A stretch of DNA of 64,000 nucleotides from an uncultured Roseibium sp. (lineage in GTDB: Bacteria; Pseudomonadota; Alphaproteobacteria; Rhizobiales; Stappiaceae), in contig NZ_OY780958.1 in the NCBI RefSeq assembly GCF_963675985.1, forward strand, positions 3,286,001-3,350,000, read 5' to 3'. Below, piece by piece: positions 25,998 through 34,695 of the stretch. Numbering within the stretch: the stretch's first letter is position 1; each line of letters begins with the position of its first letter. The position numbers and the translations under genes were made by a program. The notes under the pieces are model-generated. The model saw nothing but the letters and a program-made list of their open reading frames with translations, had not been told where the DNA came from and made no database searches.

Positions 25998-26636
25998 TCA
26001 GCCAAACAGGTCGAAAACCAGGTCGGCGCCGATAACCAGACCGAAGGCGATCAGGATGTACCCGGCAATGTGATTGGCCCGGTCAAGCCAGTGATCGTCT
26101 ATTTTTGCTGAGAACCGCGTCACGACCGCCGATAGCAGCGCCCACCACGAGGCAGCCCCCAACGCGACGCCCAGAACCATCGCCAATGCACCGCTATGAT
26201 CGCCGGGCTCCGGACGCCATTTTCCCAGGCCCCCGATGATGGCGACATAAGCCAGCACCACGCCCGGGTTCGTCAGAACCATGAAAAATGCCGCGGTCGT
26301 TTCTCGCCAGTGCCCTTTGATCCCGCCGCCATCCTCCCGTTCCAGGTGCGGATGGGTGTTCATGATTTTCAGACCGAAAACGATAAGCAGGATCGCCCCC
26401 GCAGCCTTGATCAGATCGAACTGGCCTTCGACAAACCGGGTGACCGCGGAAACGCCGAATATCGCGGCCGCGGCATAGATGGCGTCACCGACCACCGCTC
26501 CAAGCCCCACGTACAGGCCCTGGCGAAAACCCTGTTGGGCCGCATGCTGGATCGCCATGATGTTGACCGGTCCGACCGGTGCGGTCGTGATGATGCCAAT
26601 CGCAAATCCGATCAAGGCGAATTCCAGAAAGCTCAA
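25998..26636 (-). CDS. LysE family translocator
   Basis: A 212-residue inner-membrane protein with about six hydrophobic segments. The first carries GIITTAPVGPVNIMAIQHA, the signature of LysE/RhtB amino-acid exporters, and a second conserved part is FFMVLTNPGVVLAYVA. Family members export lysine, threonine, homoserine lactone or similar solutes. The gene stands alone and no LysR regulator is adjacent. Confidence 0.9.
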   Translation of the reverse strand: MSFLEFALIGFAIGIITTAPVGPVNIMAIQHAAQQGFRQGLYVGLGAVVGDAIYAAAAIFGVSAVTRFVEGQFDLIKAAGAILLIVFGLKIMNTHPHLEREDGGGIKGHWRETTAAFFMVLTNPGVVLAYVAIIGGLGKWRPEPGDHSGALAMVLGVALGAASWWALLSAVVTRFSAKIDDHWLDRANHIAGYILIAFGLVIGADLVFDLFG

Positions 26637-26794
26637 ACCCCGTGCCCCTCATCTGCAAGCCTGCCGTGCCTGTCGATACCGCTGCACAAGCCCAATGACA
26701 AGAATGGATGTGCACGGGGGGAATATCTGTGGTCAGCGGGGCGGGTTTGTGTGTATTGAAAGTCCGTCGTTCGCGACCGAAGGGAGAGAGAGCC

Positions 26795-27496
26795 GTGATT
26801 GTCCGCCTGAGAATTTTGCTGGTTGCTGCAAGTGTCGCCGTTGCCGTCGGCGTGCCCTGCGGGGCCGGAGCGAAAACCGTCAAGACGGATACGATTACGG
26901 TCACTCCGGGGCAGGTCCCGGGTGGTCCCGCCATTCCGGAAGGCGAGGTTCCTTCCGTGCTGCCGTCCGTTCCCGAGGACACAGAACCGGCGACCGAAGC
27001 CGGCGCTGCGGCAACCGAGGATCAGGCGGCGTTGCCCGAGGTTCTTTATGATCTCGGCCAGTTGCCGCCACCGGTAGCCCGCATGCATGCTCAAATGCTG
27101 GAGGCGGCCCTCGGGGCCGACTTCAGCCGTCTGCGCATGGTCCTGGAAAGCAACGAGATGCCGCCGACGCTGTCGCTGACGGAGATCGGCGACCCGATCG
27201 AGTTCCTGAAAGAAAGCTCCGGCGATACGGACGGTCTGGAGATCCTGGGCATTCTGGCGGACACGCTGTCGGCCGGCTTTGTTCATGTGGACGTCGGCAC
27301 GGCTCAGGAGATGTATATCTGGCCCTATTTCGCCCGCTATCCGCTGAACCGGCTGACGCCACAGCAGAAAGTCGAAATGTACCGGCTGATCACCTCCGCC
27401 GACTTCGCGGAAATGGAAGACTATGGCGTCTGGCTGTTCTACCGGGTCGGCATCGGCAAGGACGGAACCCTGCACTATTTCGTCGCTGGCGAGTAG
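26795..27496 (+). CDS. secreted hypothetical protein
   Basis: A 233-residue protein with a signal peptide (VIVRLRILLVAASVAVAVG at the start). A Pro/Glu-rich linker (about 45-80) is followed by a globular domain containing WPYFARYPLNRLTPQQKVEM and a C-terminal VGIGKDGTLHYFVAGE. I have seen similar proteins in rhizobial genomes but know no function. GTG 26795 is preceded by GGGAGAGAG, a better start than the upstream ATG. The end overlaps the convergent btaB by 22 nt. Confidence 0.7.
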   Translation: MIVRLRILLVAASVAVAVGVPCGAGAKTVKTDTITVTPGQVPGGPAIPEGEVPSVLPSVPEDTEPATEAGAAATEDQAALPEVLYDLGQLPPPVARMHAQMLEAALGADFSRLRMVLESNEMPPTLSLTEIGDPIEFLKESSGDTDGLEILGILADTLSAGFVHVDVGTAQEMYIWPYFARYPLNRLTPQQKVEMYRLITSADFAEMEDYGVWLFYRVGIGKDGTLHYFVAGE

Positions 27497-28173
27497 CCGG
27501 CGGGGCGACTGATTTCCGCGTACCAGGCGTATCCGCGGTAGAGGTCCGTCGCCTCCAGAATTGCCCCATTTGCAGCAGACAGCTGTCCGAGTTCCCGTTT
27601 CAGGTCGGCCCGCGGGCTGACATGGAACTTCGAAAGCCACAGGAACAGCAGCGTCTTGAAGAGCCCCGGCATGCCTTCCTGCTGACCGAAATCAACCACG
27701 GACAGGCGTCCGTCCGGAGCGAGCCGGGCCATGCCGGCCTTGAGCGCCTCGCGCCAGACCGGGATCATCGACAGGGTATAGGAATATATCACACGATCGA
27801 AGGTCTCGAGGCCGAAGGCATCCGCAGCCGAAGGATCGGCGGCATCGCCCTGGCGGAAAAAAATCCGGTCGCTCAGTCCCGCGCGCGCGACATTGTGCCG
27901 TGCGGTCTCAAGCATATGCTCGGAAATATCGACCCCGAAGAAACGGGCGTCCGGATAGCGTTTCGCCGCAGCGATCAGATTGCGGCCGGTGCCGCAGCCC
28001 AATTCCAGCACAGTCGCGCCACCGGGCAGATCAAGCCGATCGATCAGCCGGTCGCGCCCGAGAAGATAGTATTTCCGGGTCAGATCGTAGAAATGGCGCT
28101 GGTTGCGGTAGACCGCATCCATCAGACGCGCCGTTTCCGCGGCTGCTTCCGGCGACTTATCCGTTATAGACAT
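27475..28173 (-). CDS. btaB: BtaB: diacylglyceryl-homoserine N-methyltransferase
   Basis: A 232-residue class I methyltransferase with ATVLELGCGTGRNLIAAAK and YSYTLSMIP. BtaB performs the three N-methylations that turn diacylglyceryl-homoserine into the betaine lipid DGTS. The assignment is supported by its position directly after btaA: ATG 28173 lies 17 nt inside the btaA 3' end. An upstream in-frame start was not used since it would extend into btaA. In alphaproteobacteria the pathway replaces phospholipids under phosphate starvation. Confidence 0.9.
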   Translation of the reverse strand: MSITDKSPEAAAETARLMDAVYRNQRHFYDLTRKYYLLGRDRLIDRLDLPGGATVLELGCGTGRNLIAAAKRYPDARFFGVDISEHMLETARHNVARAGLSDRIFFRQGDAADPSAADAFGLETFDRVIYSYTLSMIPVWREALKAGMARLAPDGRLSVVDFGQQEGMPGLFKTLLFLWLSKFHVSPRADLKRELGQLSAANGAILEATDLYRGYAWYAEISRPAGYSPATK

Positions 28174-29431
28174 ACAGGTGGAACCCGCCGTAGATCGACG
28201 AACGATCCTGCTGCCCAAGCCGCAGGCTTTCGGCTTCCTCGTAAGTCCACTGGTCGAGGGTCTCGTCCGCAACCCGGCCCGGGAGCAGTGTCGGCTCGGC
28301 CGCGGTGCGGAAAATCACCCGTGCGCCCGGACGTGCGGTCCGCGTGATCTCGCTCCACAGAGCGTTGAGCTGGGCATCGGTCATCCAGTCCTGGGCGTCG
28401 AGCAGAACATAGGCGTCGAGGCTGTCGTCGGCTTCGCCCTGCAGGTGCTCGGTAAAGTTCCGGTTCAGCACCCGGACCCGGTCGGCCCGCTGACGGATCG
28501 CGTCGAAATGCTGCCGCTTCAGGTAGGGCGGCAAAGGTCCGGACTCTCCGGTGGACTCGCCGGCTTGCGGTGCGTAGCCGCGGCTAAAGGCCTGCCAGGC
28601 GAAATAGTTGTCCTGGATGGAAAAGTCGCAGGCGAGCTTCTTCAGGCGCCCTTTCAAAACCTCCGACATGTTGCCTTCCGCACTGGCAGATACCAGCGCG
28701 TCATATTGCGCCGGCGGAATGCCGAGGCCGTAGAGCGACATCTTCTTGGAGGTCGCCCAACGCACCAGCCGCTTGTCGAACAGCGGGGCAAGGGCCGTTT
28801 CGAAATAGCTGCGCTGTTCGTCGATCGAGCGCGCCTTGAGGAAATGCTTGGGATCGATACCGTAGCGCTTGGCGATGAAATGACCGATGCCGATGAAATA
28901 GCCGAGAAGCCCGTGATGATAGAGATCGCGGGAGAACAGCGTGATCCGCTTGCGGCCCCAGCCGACCAGGTCCCGACCTTCCCAGTAAGCGCGGGAGTCC
29001 CCGTCCAGTTCGTCGCGAAGGAACCGATTATAGGCGGCGATATTCGCCTTTTCGTCGGCTTCGCCAAAGAACCGGTAGAAGCTGTCGTAGTTGGGCAGGC
29101 GCTGCGCCGCCAGCAGCTTCAGCCGGCCGAGCGCGACATGAGCCCGGTTGAGATCGACGGCGGTGATTTCCGCCGGATCCGCCGTCAGGTAGGACATCAC
29201 GTTGCAGCCGCCTGAGGCAATCGTCACCATGCGCGATTGCGGGGTCAGCTTCAGCGCTTCCATATCGACGTCCGGATCTTCCCAGATCTGCGGATAGACC
29301 AGACCTTTGAAGGCGAAGGTGAACAGGCGTTCCAGAATCCCGTCGCGGGACGTCGCTTCGGACCGGTGAACGGCGTTCTTCAACCGGGCCTTTGAGGCAC
29401 TGAGGGTGGCTGTCCGTGGGCTAGGCGTCAT
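28157..29431 (-). CDS. btaA: BtaA: S-adenosylmethionine:diacylglycerol 3-amino-3-carboxypropyltransferase (DUF3419)
   Basis: A 424-residue DUF3419 protein. It transfers the aminocarboxypropyl group of SAM to diacylglycerol, the first step of betaine lipid (DGTS) synthesis. Visible family elements: YPQIWEDPDVDMEAL, IASGGCNVMSYL (SAM-binding loop), AVDLNRAHVAL, and a second SAM-like region near the C-terminus ending FRTAAEPTLLPG. It is followed by btaB with overlapping ends, and a PhoB box candidate lies 56-73 nt upstream of the start. Confidence 0.95.
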   Translation of the reverse strand: MTPSPRTATLSASKARLKNAVHRSEATSRDGILERLFTFAFKGLVYPQIWEDPDVDMEALKLTPQSRMVTIASGGCNVMSYLTADPAEITAVDLNRAHVALGRLKLLAAQRLPNYDSFYRFFGEADEKANIAAYNRFLRDELDGDSRAYWEGRDLVGWGRKRITLFSRDLYHHGLLGYFIGIGHFIAKRYGIDPKHFLKARSIDEQRSYFETALAPLFDKRLVRWATSKKMSLYGLGIPPAQYDALVSASAEGNMSEVLKGRLKKLACDFSIQDNYFAWQAFSRGYAPQAGESTGESGPLPPYLKRQHFDAIRQRADRVRVLNRNFTEHLQGEADDSLDAYVLLDAQDWMTDAQLNALWSEITRTARPGARVIFRTAAEPTLLPGRVADETLDQWTYEEAESLRLGQQDRSSIYGGFHLYVYNG

Positions 29432-29486
29432 CGTTCTCTCCGATTCGGCGCTCGTTAAAAAATTTACGATGCGATACGGGAGAGAG

Positions 29487-29504
29487 ACGACAGTTTGGTG
29501 ACGC
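29487..29504 (-). promoter_or_regulatory. candidate PhoB box upstream of btaA
   Basis: On the minus strand: GCGTCAC, four bases (CAAA), CTGTCGT. Against the CTGTCAT-N4-CTGTCAT consensus the two halves match at 4/7 and 6/7, with the correct spacing, 55 nt before the btaA ATG. BtaAB is phosphate-regulated in rhizobia, so the site is biologically expected; the sequence match alone is moderate. Confidence 0.55.
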
Positions 29505-29533
29505 TGCGGCGTTTCCGATCCTTGTCCGACAAA

Positions 29534-29560
29534 AAAGGCCGCCTGAAACAGACGGCCTTT
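29534..29560 (-). terminator. intrinsic terminator of the L,D-transpeptidase gene
   Basis: A 12-bp stem with one G-U pair (AAAGGCCGTCTG / CAGGCGGCCTTT on the minus strand, 3-nt loop), ending in a run of six T residues, 25 nt past the stop. Confidence 0.8.
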
Positions 29561-29584
29561 GTCGCTCAGTGGGATGATGTTTGG

Positions 29585-30817
29585 TTACTTGGTGACGACA
29601 ACGAAGTCTGTGCCAAGACCCGTGTTGCGGGCAAAGGAGCGGTCCGTCACGATCAGCGAGGATCCCGGGGTCAGCATCCTGGACAGGTCACGGCGGACCT
29701 TGTCCGACAGAACCACGCGGTCAAGGATCTCCGTCGGCGTGCCGTACTGCTCGCCTTCGGCGGGCACGGCCATCCAGTCGACGTGGGCGTCGCCCTGCTC
29801 GAAGCCGAGCGCGGTGTAGACAAAGGTGCCGATCTTCTTGTCCGCATCCTTCAGCGTAACCGGGGCTTCGTAGATATCGCGGAAGCTACGGCGGATGCGC
29901 AGGGTTGCGTTCTGCCCCTTTTCATAGCCGGCGTCCTGATAGACCCGATTCACGAGAGCCGTGGTCACATTCCCGGTCACGGGTAGATCCGCTCCTTCCT
30001 GGAACAGGCTGATCGCGGCGCGGGTCTTGCGTCCGACCACACCGTCGACCGGACCGGCGTCATAGCCCATCTTGTTCAACAGGCGCTGCAGCGTCTTCAT
30101 CTGGTTCGGTTCCCGGCGCGGCGTGATAATCATGCGCAGGGGCTTGTCGAAATCCGGATTTTCCGGTGTGAGCGCCAGTTCGCGGTCCGCATCGGTTGCC
30201 GCGACGGTGCCGCGTAAAGCCGGATCGGCTGCAATGGTCCCCGAGGACAGGCTCGCGACCGAGGTGCCGGCCTGCTGGGGCTGCGGCAGAACGGCGTGGC
30301 GGATCGGTTCCGGCTGCGCCGGTTCCTGGGTAACCACGACGTGGAGACCGCGCTCGGTGATTCCAAACAGATCCCTGGCGAAGTCCCGCGGAAGGCGGAT
30401 GCAGCCGTGGGAAGCAGGATATCCCGGGAGGCGGCCCTGATGCATTGCCACGCCGGACCAGGTCAGACGCTGCATATATGGCATCGGCGCATTGTTATAG
30501 AGGTTGGAATAGTGCTTGCGGCGCTTTTCCAGGATTGAAAACACGCCGGACGGCGTGCTGCGCCCGCGACTGCCGGAGGAAATCGGCGCCGTGCGGATCA
30601 GCTCCGTCCCGCGGTAGACATTGATCTTCTGCTCTTTCAGCGAAACCAGCATCTGAAGCGGAGCTTCCGGGCCAACGGCTTCGGCCTGTCGGGCATCCTC
30701 GGCATCGCGCGCCAATGCGGTGCCTGAAATCGAAACGGCCATCAGCGCTGCGGTGGCCAAACCTGCAAAACGCGCGGTCGCGCGGTGTGCGGGAAATGAA
30801 TTTACAAAACCAATCAT
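29585..30817 (-). CDS. L,D-transpeptidase (YkuD) with peptidoglycan-binding domain
   Basis: A 410-residue exported protein. A signal-peptide-like region spans about residues 14-36 (AGLATAALMAVSISGTALA). The YkuD catalytic motif is MHQGRLPGYPASHGCIRL (His126, His137, Cys139). A PG_binding_1 repeat follows at about 240-285 (LQRLLNKMGYDAGPVDG). Such enzymes form 3-3 crosslinks or attach proteins to peptidoglycan; in Hyphomicrobiales they are numerous and help polar growth. Single-gene unit with its own terminator. Confidence 0.9.
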   Translation of the reverse strand: MIGFVNSFPAHRATARFAGLATAALMAVSISGTALARDAEDARQAEAVGPEAPLQMLVSLKEQKINVYRGTELIRTAPISSGSRGRSTPSGVFSILEKRRKHYSNLYNNAPMPYMQRLTWSGVAMHQGRLPGYPASHGCIRLPRDFARDLFGITERGLHVVVTQEPAQPEPIRHAVLPQPQQAGTSVASLSSGTIAADPALRGTVAATDADRELALTPENPDFDKPLRMIITPRREPNQMKTLQRLLNKMGYDAGPVDGVVGRKTRAAISLFQEGADLPVTGNVTTALVNRVYQDAGYEKGQNATLRIRRSFRDIYEAPVTLKDADKKIGTFVYTALGFEQGDAHVDWMAVPAEGEQYGTPTEILDRVVLSDKVRRDLSRMLTPGSSLIVTDRSFARNTGLGTDFVVVTK

Positions 30818-31057
30818 CCCTTTGAGCCCTCTTACGCAAAACTCTTAAAAGCCCGAACGAACTTTTAAAGGCGACCTGTGTATTTTACGTTATGAGATAA
30901 GGTTATTAAACCGTATCCAAACCCTGTCCTACCCCGAAGCTCCCATATTGCCGCTTGGGAAGATGTAATAAACATCACAGGTGCTTGTTTTGGGTCCAGG
31001 GAGGCAATCCGATCGTCAGGCGTGCCCGGAAGGCAACACTATTTGCCTGCTAAAGCG

Positions 31058-31894
31058 TCACAACATCGCTTCCACAATGTCCGCGACCGATCTGGCGTCG
31101 GCTTCGGAGTCCCGGACCAGCTGATCGAAATGATCGGTCAGCGCCCGGATCTGACGGGTCTCCCGGAAAATCAGGTAGTGCTTGCCAATATAAACGACGG
31201 CCAACAGCGGACCGAAAATGGTGACCGGAGCGGAGAACACCACCTTCGTGTCATAGAGGTAGAGCCGCAGAGAGGGGTAATTGTCGCGGCAATAGCGGGC
31301 GATATGCTCGATCTGCTCCTTGCGCGCCTCTTCCGGCAACCCGCGCCAGTATCCTTCGCCGCGGGCCAGGGACTCCATCAATTCCCGCGAACAGCAGATC
31401 TCGTAGTCCGACCCCGGACTGCGCAGCCATTCGGACTTTTCCCGCATGGAGGAAATTGCCTGTTCGGGCGTCTTGTCCCGGAAGGCCGCATATTCGAACT
31501 CGAAGACCGCGTTGGTCTTCAGGATGTCCGGCAAAGTCGCGGGAACATGGCGGATCTTGTAGCCGGCCGCCTCCCGATGCCATTCGTCGATCCGCGTGTC
31601 GGCGAAGGTCCGTTCCGCATCGGTGATCCGAAAGGAAGACTCAAGAAGATCCGCCGTCGTTTCGCTGCGCTCGGTGAGCCCGAGCAGCCAGTCGGCACTG
31701 ACGGAAAGCGCCGAGGCGCATTCGGCCGCAAGATGCGCGTTCGGCAGGCGTCCCTCAACCTCGCTCAGCAACTGCGCTATGGTCGAGCGGTCCACACCGC
31801 AGGCCCGCGCCAGTGCGCTGCGGCTCATATCCCGCCTCGTCATTCCTTCTTCGAGCCGCTGCCGGAAGGTCTGTGCGCGCTGCCTCTTGTCCAT
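31058..31894 (-). CDS. XRE-family helix-turn-helix transcriptional regulator
   Basis: A 278-residue regulator. The N-terminal HTH reads MSRSALARACGVDRSTIAQL (about residues 22-41 of the chosen start). A C-terminal domain of ~190 residues has no catalytic motif and may sense a ligand (WLRSPGSDYEICCSRELMES). ATG 31894 is chosen over ATG 31912 because the latter lies inside a 14-bp palindrome that looks like an operator. It is divergent from the DUF2061 gene, its most likely target besides itself. Confidence 0.8.
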   Translation of the reverse strand: MDKRQRAQTFRQRLEEGMTRRDMSRSALARACGVDRSTIAQLLSEVEGRLPNAHLAAECASALSVSADWLLGLTERSETTADLLESSFRITDAERTFADTRIDEWHREAAGYKIRHVPATLPDILKTNAVFEFEYAAFRDKTPEQAISSMREKSEWLRSPGSDYEICCSRELMESLARGEGYWRGLPEEARKEQIEHIARYCRDNYPSLRLYLYDTKVVFSAPVTIFGPLLAVVYIGKHYLIFRETRQIRALTDHFDQLVRDSEADARSVADIVEAML

Positions 31895-31905
31895 GATGAC
31901 AGTAT

Positions 31906-31952
31906 TCTCCATTTGGAGATTATTCTCAACAATAGTGATTTTTTGTTGTGAA
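31906..31952. promoter_or_regulatory. palindromes between the XRE regulator and DUF2061 gene
   Basis: TCTCCA-TT-TGGAGA (31906-31919) is a perfect palindrome; TTCTCAACAA (31923-31932) and TTGTTGTGAA (31943-31952) form a second, 9/10 inverted repeat. ATTCTC occurs at the left of each. Both lie where a divergent promoter and operator for the HTH protein would be. Confidence 0.5.
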
Positions 31953-32032
31953 TGTTCAGAGTTCCCGTGACCGGCCTCATACGGTTATCCCTTCGCGCAT
32001 CGGCGGATTTCAGCCAGAGGATTGGACACGCG

Positions 32033-32317
32033 ATGGAAACGATGGTGCGCACGCTCGTGAAGGCCGCCACATGGCAGGGCCTCGGTATTTTGACCATGAC
32101 GGCGCTGAGCTATCCGCAAACCGGATCGCTCACCGGTGCGCTGTCGATCGCGGTCAGCGCCTCGGCATCCGGCTTTGTGTTCTATCTGATACACGAGAAA
32201 ATCTGGAACAGGGTTCGGTGGGGCCGGCGTCCAGCCGGCTCCTTAAGCACTGCCCCTTCGGCCGCTGTCTCAGCCGCGCGGCAGCCCGTCCTGAAAGAGG
32301 ACCGCTTCGCCGGTTGA
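32033..32317 (+). CDS. DUF2061 family small membrane protein
   Basis: A 94-residue protein. The DUF2061 core (METMVRTLVKAATWQGLGIL, then GALSIAVSASASGFVFYLIHEKIWNRVRWG) has two hydrophobic segments. Function unknown; members occur singly or in tandem in proteobacterial membrane proteins. The last ~25 residues are low complexity, and the last 48 nt overlap the convergent amidohydrolase gene. ATG 32033 was selected since it begins the conserved core. Confidence 0.75.
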   Translation: METMVRTLVKAATWQGLGILTMTALSYPQTGSLTGALSIAVSASASGFVFYLIHEKIWNRVRWGRRPAGSLSTAPSAAVSAARQPVLKEDRFAG

Positions 32318-33604
32318 CGGCGCCGTCATGTCTCCGTCCCACATAACCTTGGTGCCACGCACGATGGTACCGACAGGCCAGCCGGTGACGTCCTTGCCGT
32401 CATAAGGGGTCCAGCCGCACTTCGAAGCGATCCACTCGTTGCGGATGGTTTCGCGCTTCTTCATGTCGACGACGGTGAAATCGGCGTCGTAACCGACCGC
32501 GATCCGGCCCTTGCGAGCCGTCTGGAACAGACGGGCCGGACCGGCGCTGGTCATGTCCACGAAGCGCGCAAGGCTCAGGCGTCCGGCATTCACATGGTCG
32601 AGCATGATCGGCACCAGCGTCTGCACGCCGGTCATGCCGGACGGCGAAGCCGGATAGGGCTTCTGCTTTTCTTCCAGAAGATGCGGCGCGTGGTCGGAGC
32701 CGAAAATGTCGAGGATACCCTGCTCCAGACCCCACCACAGGCGGTCCTTGTGGCGGGCGGCGCGGACCGGCGGGTTCATCTGCACCAGCGTGCCCAGCGT
32801 CTTGTAGGCCTCGTCGGTCAGGGTGAGGTGATGCGGCGTCACCTCGATCGAGGCGATGTCCTTGTGATCGATCAGGAAGTCGACCTCTTCCGCTGTCGAC
32901 AGGTGCAGGATGTGGATCTTGGCACCGACCTCGCGGGCAATCCGGACCAGACGTTGTGTGCACTGGAGAGCCGCAATCTCGTCGCGCCAGACCGGGTGGG
33001 AGGTCGGATCGTTCTCGACCCGCAGATCCTTGCGCTCGCGCAGCCGGTATTCATCCTCCGAATGAAACGCGGTGCGGCGGCGGGTCTTTGAAAGGACCGC
33101 ACGCACGCCCGCATCATCTTCCACCAGAAGGTCGCCAGTCGACGAACCCATGAACATCTTGATGCCGGCCGCGCCCGGCAGGCGCTCCAGATCCGGAATG
33201 TCCTCGACGTTCTCGCGCGTGCCGCCGACCCAGAAGGCAAAGTCGCAATGCATGCGATGATGGCCGCGCTTGACCTTGTCGGCGAGCGCCGCTTCGGACG
33301 TGGTGAGCGGATTGGTGTTCGGCATTTCAAACACCGCCGTCACCCCGCCCATAACGGCCGCGCGCGATCCCGATTCCAGATCTTCCTTGTGATCGAGCCC
33401 CGGCTCGCGGAAATGCACCTGGCTGTCGATCACGCCGGGAAGAATATGAAGACCGGCGCAGTCGATGGTTTCCCCGGCCTGCGCCTTGTCGAAACTCCCG
33501 AGACCGGCGATCCGGTTGCCGCGGATGGCGACATCGCGAACGCCCTCGCCGTCCTGATTGACCACGGTTCCGCCCTTGAGGATCAGGTCATAGGTCTCGG
33601 TCAA
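32270..33604 (-). CDS. dihydroorotase-family amidohydrolase (QxH variant)
   Basis: A 444-residue amidohydrolase annotated in rhizobia as dihydroorotase. Most metal-site residues are seen: the carbamylated Lys candidate in AAGIKMFMGSS, His in FHSED, His in ILHLSTAEE and Asp in FGSDHAPH. The first metal motif, normally HxH before R-[ED]-P-G, is QVHFREPG, so one His is Gln. The start is TTG 33604 with AGGAG eight nt upstream; a far-upstream ATG adds unrelated residues. It may act in pyrimidine synthesis or on a related ring amide. Confidence 0.8.
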   Translation of the reverse strand: MTETYDLILKGGTVVNQDGEGVRDVAIRGNRIAGLGSFDKAQAGETIDCAGLHILPGVIDSQVHFREPGLDHKEDLESGSRAAVMGGVTAVFEMPNTNPLTTSEAALADKVKRGHHRMHCDFAFWVGGTRENVEDIPDLERLPGAAGIKMFMGSSTGDLLVEDDAGVRAVLSKTRRRTAFHSEDEYRLRERKDLRVENDPTSHPVWRDEIAALQCTQRLVRIAREVGAKIHILHLSTAEEVDFLIDHKDIASIEVTPHHLTLTDEAYKTLGTLVQMNPPVRAARHKDRLWWGLEQGILDIFGSDHAPHLLEEKQKPYPASPSGMTGVQTLVPIMLDHVNAGRLSLARFVDMTSAGPARLFQTARKGRIAVGYDADFTVVDMKKRETIRNEWIASKCGWTPYDGKDVTGWPVGTIVRGTKVMWDGDMTAPSTGEAVLFQDGLPRG

Positions 33605-33765
33605 TTTCGGGTCTCCTGGAGCAGCCAATATGTTCTGAACGGGCTTATACGCGCTTGAGCGACCAAGGACCAGTGTTGCACACACCGCTTTTCCGGTCTT
33701 GCCCAGTTTCATATGGGCGACTATCTCCCATGAGAGATGGATCTTTTCACACAGGACATTGCCCG

Positions 33766-34671
33766 ATGACGAAACCGCAGTTTGCCGAACTGCCGAGCCG
33801 CGGCGTGATCCGTGTCTCCGGCCCCGACGCGCATCATTTCCTGCAGAACCTGATCACCGCCGATGTCGAGGACATCGACAAGCGTGGAGCCGGTTTCGGT
33901 GCGCTGCTGACGCCGCAGGGCAAGATCCTGTTCGATTTCCTGATCCTGAAGGACGGTGATGCTTACCTGCTGGACACGCCCGCCGAGACGTTGGCCGATC
34001 TTGCCAAGCGGCTGACCTTCTACAGGCTGCGGGCGAAGGTCGAGATCGTGGATGCAAGCGCGGATCTTGGCGTCTTCGCCAGCTGGAGCGGCGCGCCCTC
34101 GGCAGGCCTGCCTGGAGTTCAGGCCGAAGACCCCCGGCTTGCCGCTCTCGGCTGGCGATTGATTGGCGAACCCGAGGCGATCAACTCGGCCCTGGAAGCC
34201 GGCGGCTTCACGGTTGCCGGCGAAGCCGATTATGCCGCGCACCGGATCGCGCTCGGCGTTCCCGAAGGCCTTGCCGATTACGCTTACTCGGATGTGTTTC
34301 CCCACGATGCCGACATGGACCAGCTCGGCGGTGTGTCCTTCTCCAAGGGCTGTTACGTCGGACAGGAGGTGGTCTCGCGTGTCCACCATCGCGGCACCGC
34401 GCGCAAACGGATTATCCGGGTTTCAAGCGACGCGCCCCTGCCTGCGGCCGGCAGCGAGATTACGGTTGATGGCAAGGTGATCGGAACGCTCGGTTCCAGC
34501 GCCAAAGGAACCGGAGGAACTCAAGGGCTGGCCCTCGTCCGTCTTGACAAGGCGGCGGCCGCGCATAAGAACGGCACCCCGTTCCATTGCGGTTCGAACG
34601 AGGTCACATTGGCTCTGCCTGACTGGGCAGGCTTCGGCTGGCCGGAAGACGCCGCTGCCGGGGACGACTGA
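33766..34671 (+). CDS. ygfZ: folate-binding protein YgfZ/GcvT-like
   Basis: A 301-residue protein of the aminomethyltransferase-like fold. The diagnostic motif KGCYVGQEVVSR (around residue 190) is intact. YgfZ uses folate to help assemble or repair certain Fe-S clusters. It starts a run of four same-strand genes, with 24 nt to the next. Several likely Fe-S enzymes are in the window (NadA, ETF-QO, the RlmD-like methyltransferase), but a direct link is not shown. Confidence 0.9.
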   Translation: MTKPQFAELPSRGVIRVSGPDAHHFLQNLITADVEDIDKRGAGFGALLTPQGKILFDFLILKDGDAYLLDTPAETLADLAKRLTFYRLRAKVEIVDASADLGVFASWSGAPSAGLPGVQAEDPRLAALGWRLIGEPEAINSALEAGGFTVAGEADYAAHRIALGVPEGLADYAYSDVFPHDADMDQLGGVSFSKGCYVGQEVVSRVHHRGTARKRIIRVSSDAPLPAAGSEITVDGKVIGTLGSSAKGTGGTQGLALVRLDKAAAAHKNGTPFHCGSNEVTLALPDWAGFGWPEDAAAGDD

Positions 34672-34695
34672 CACCGTTTCCAAGGAAGATCTTTC

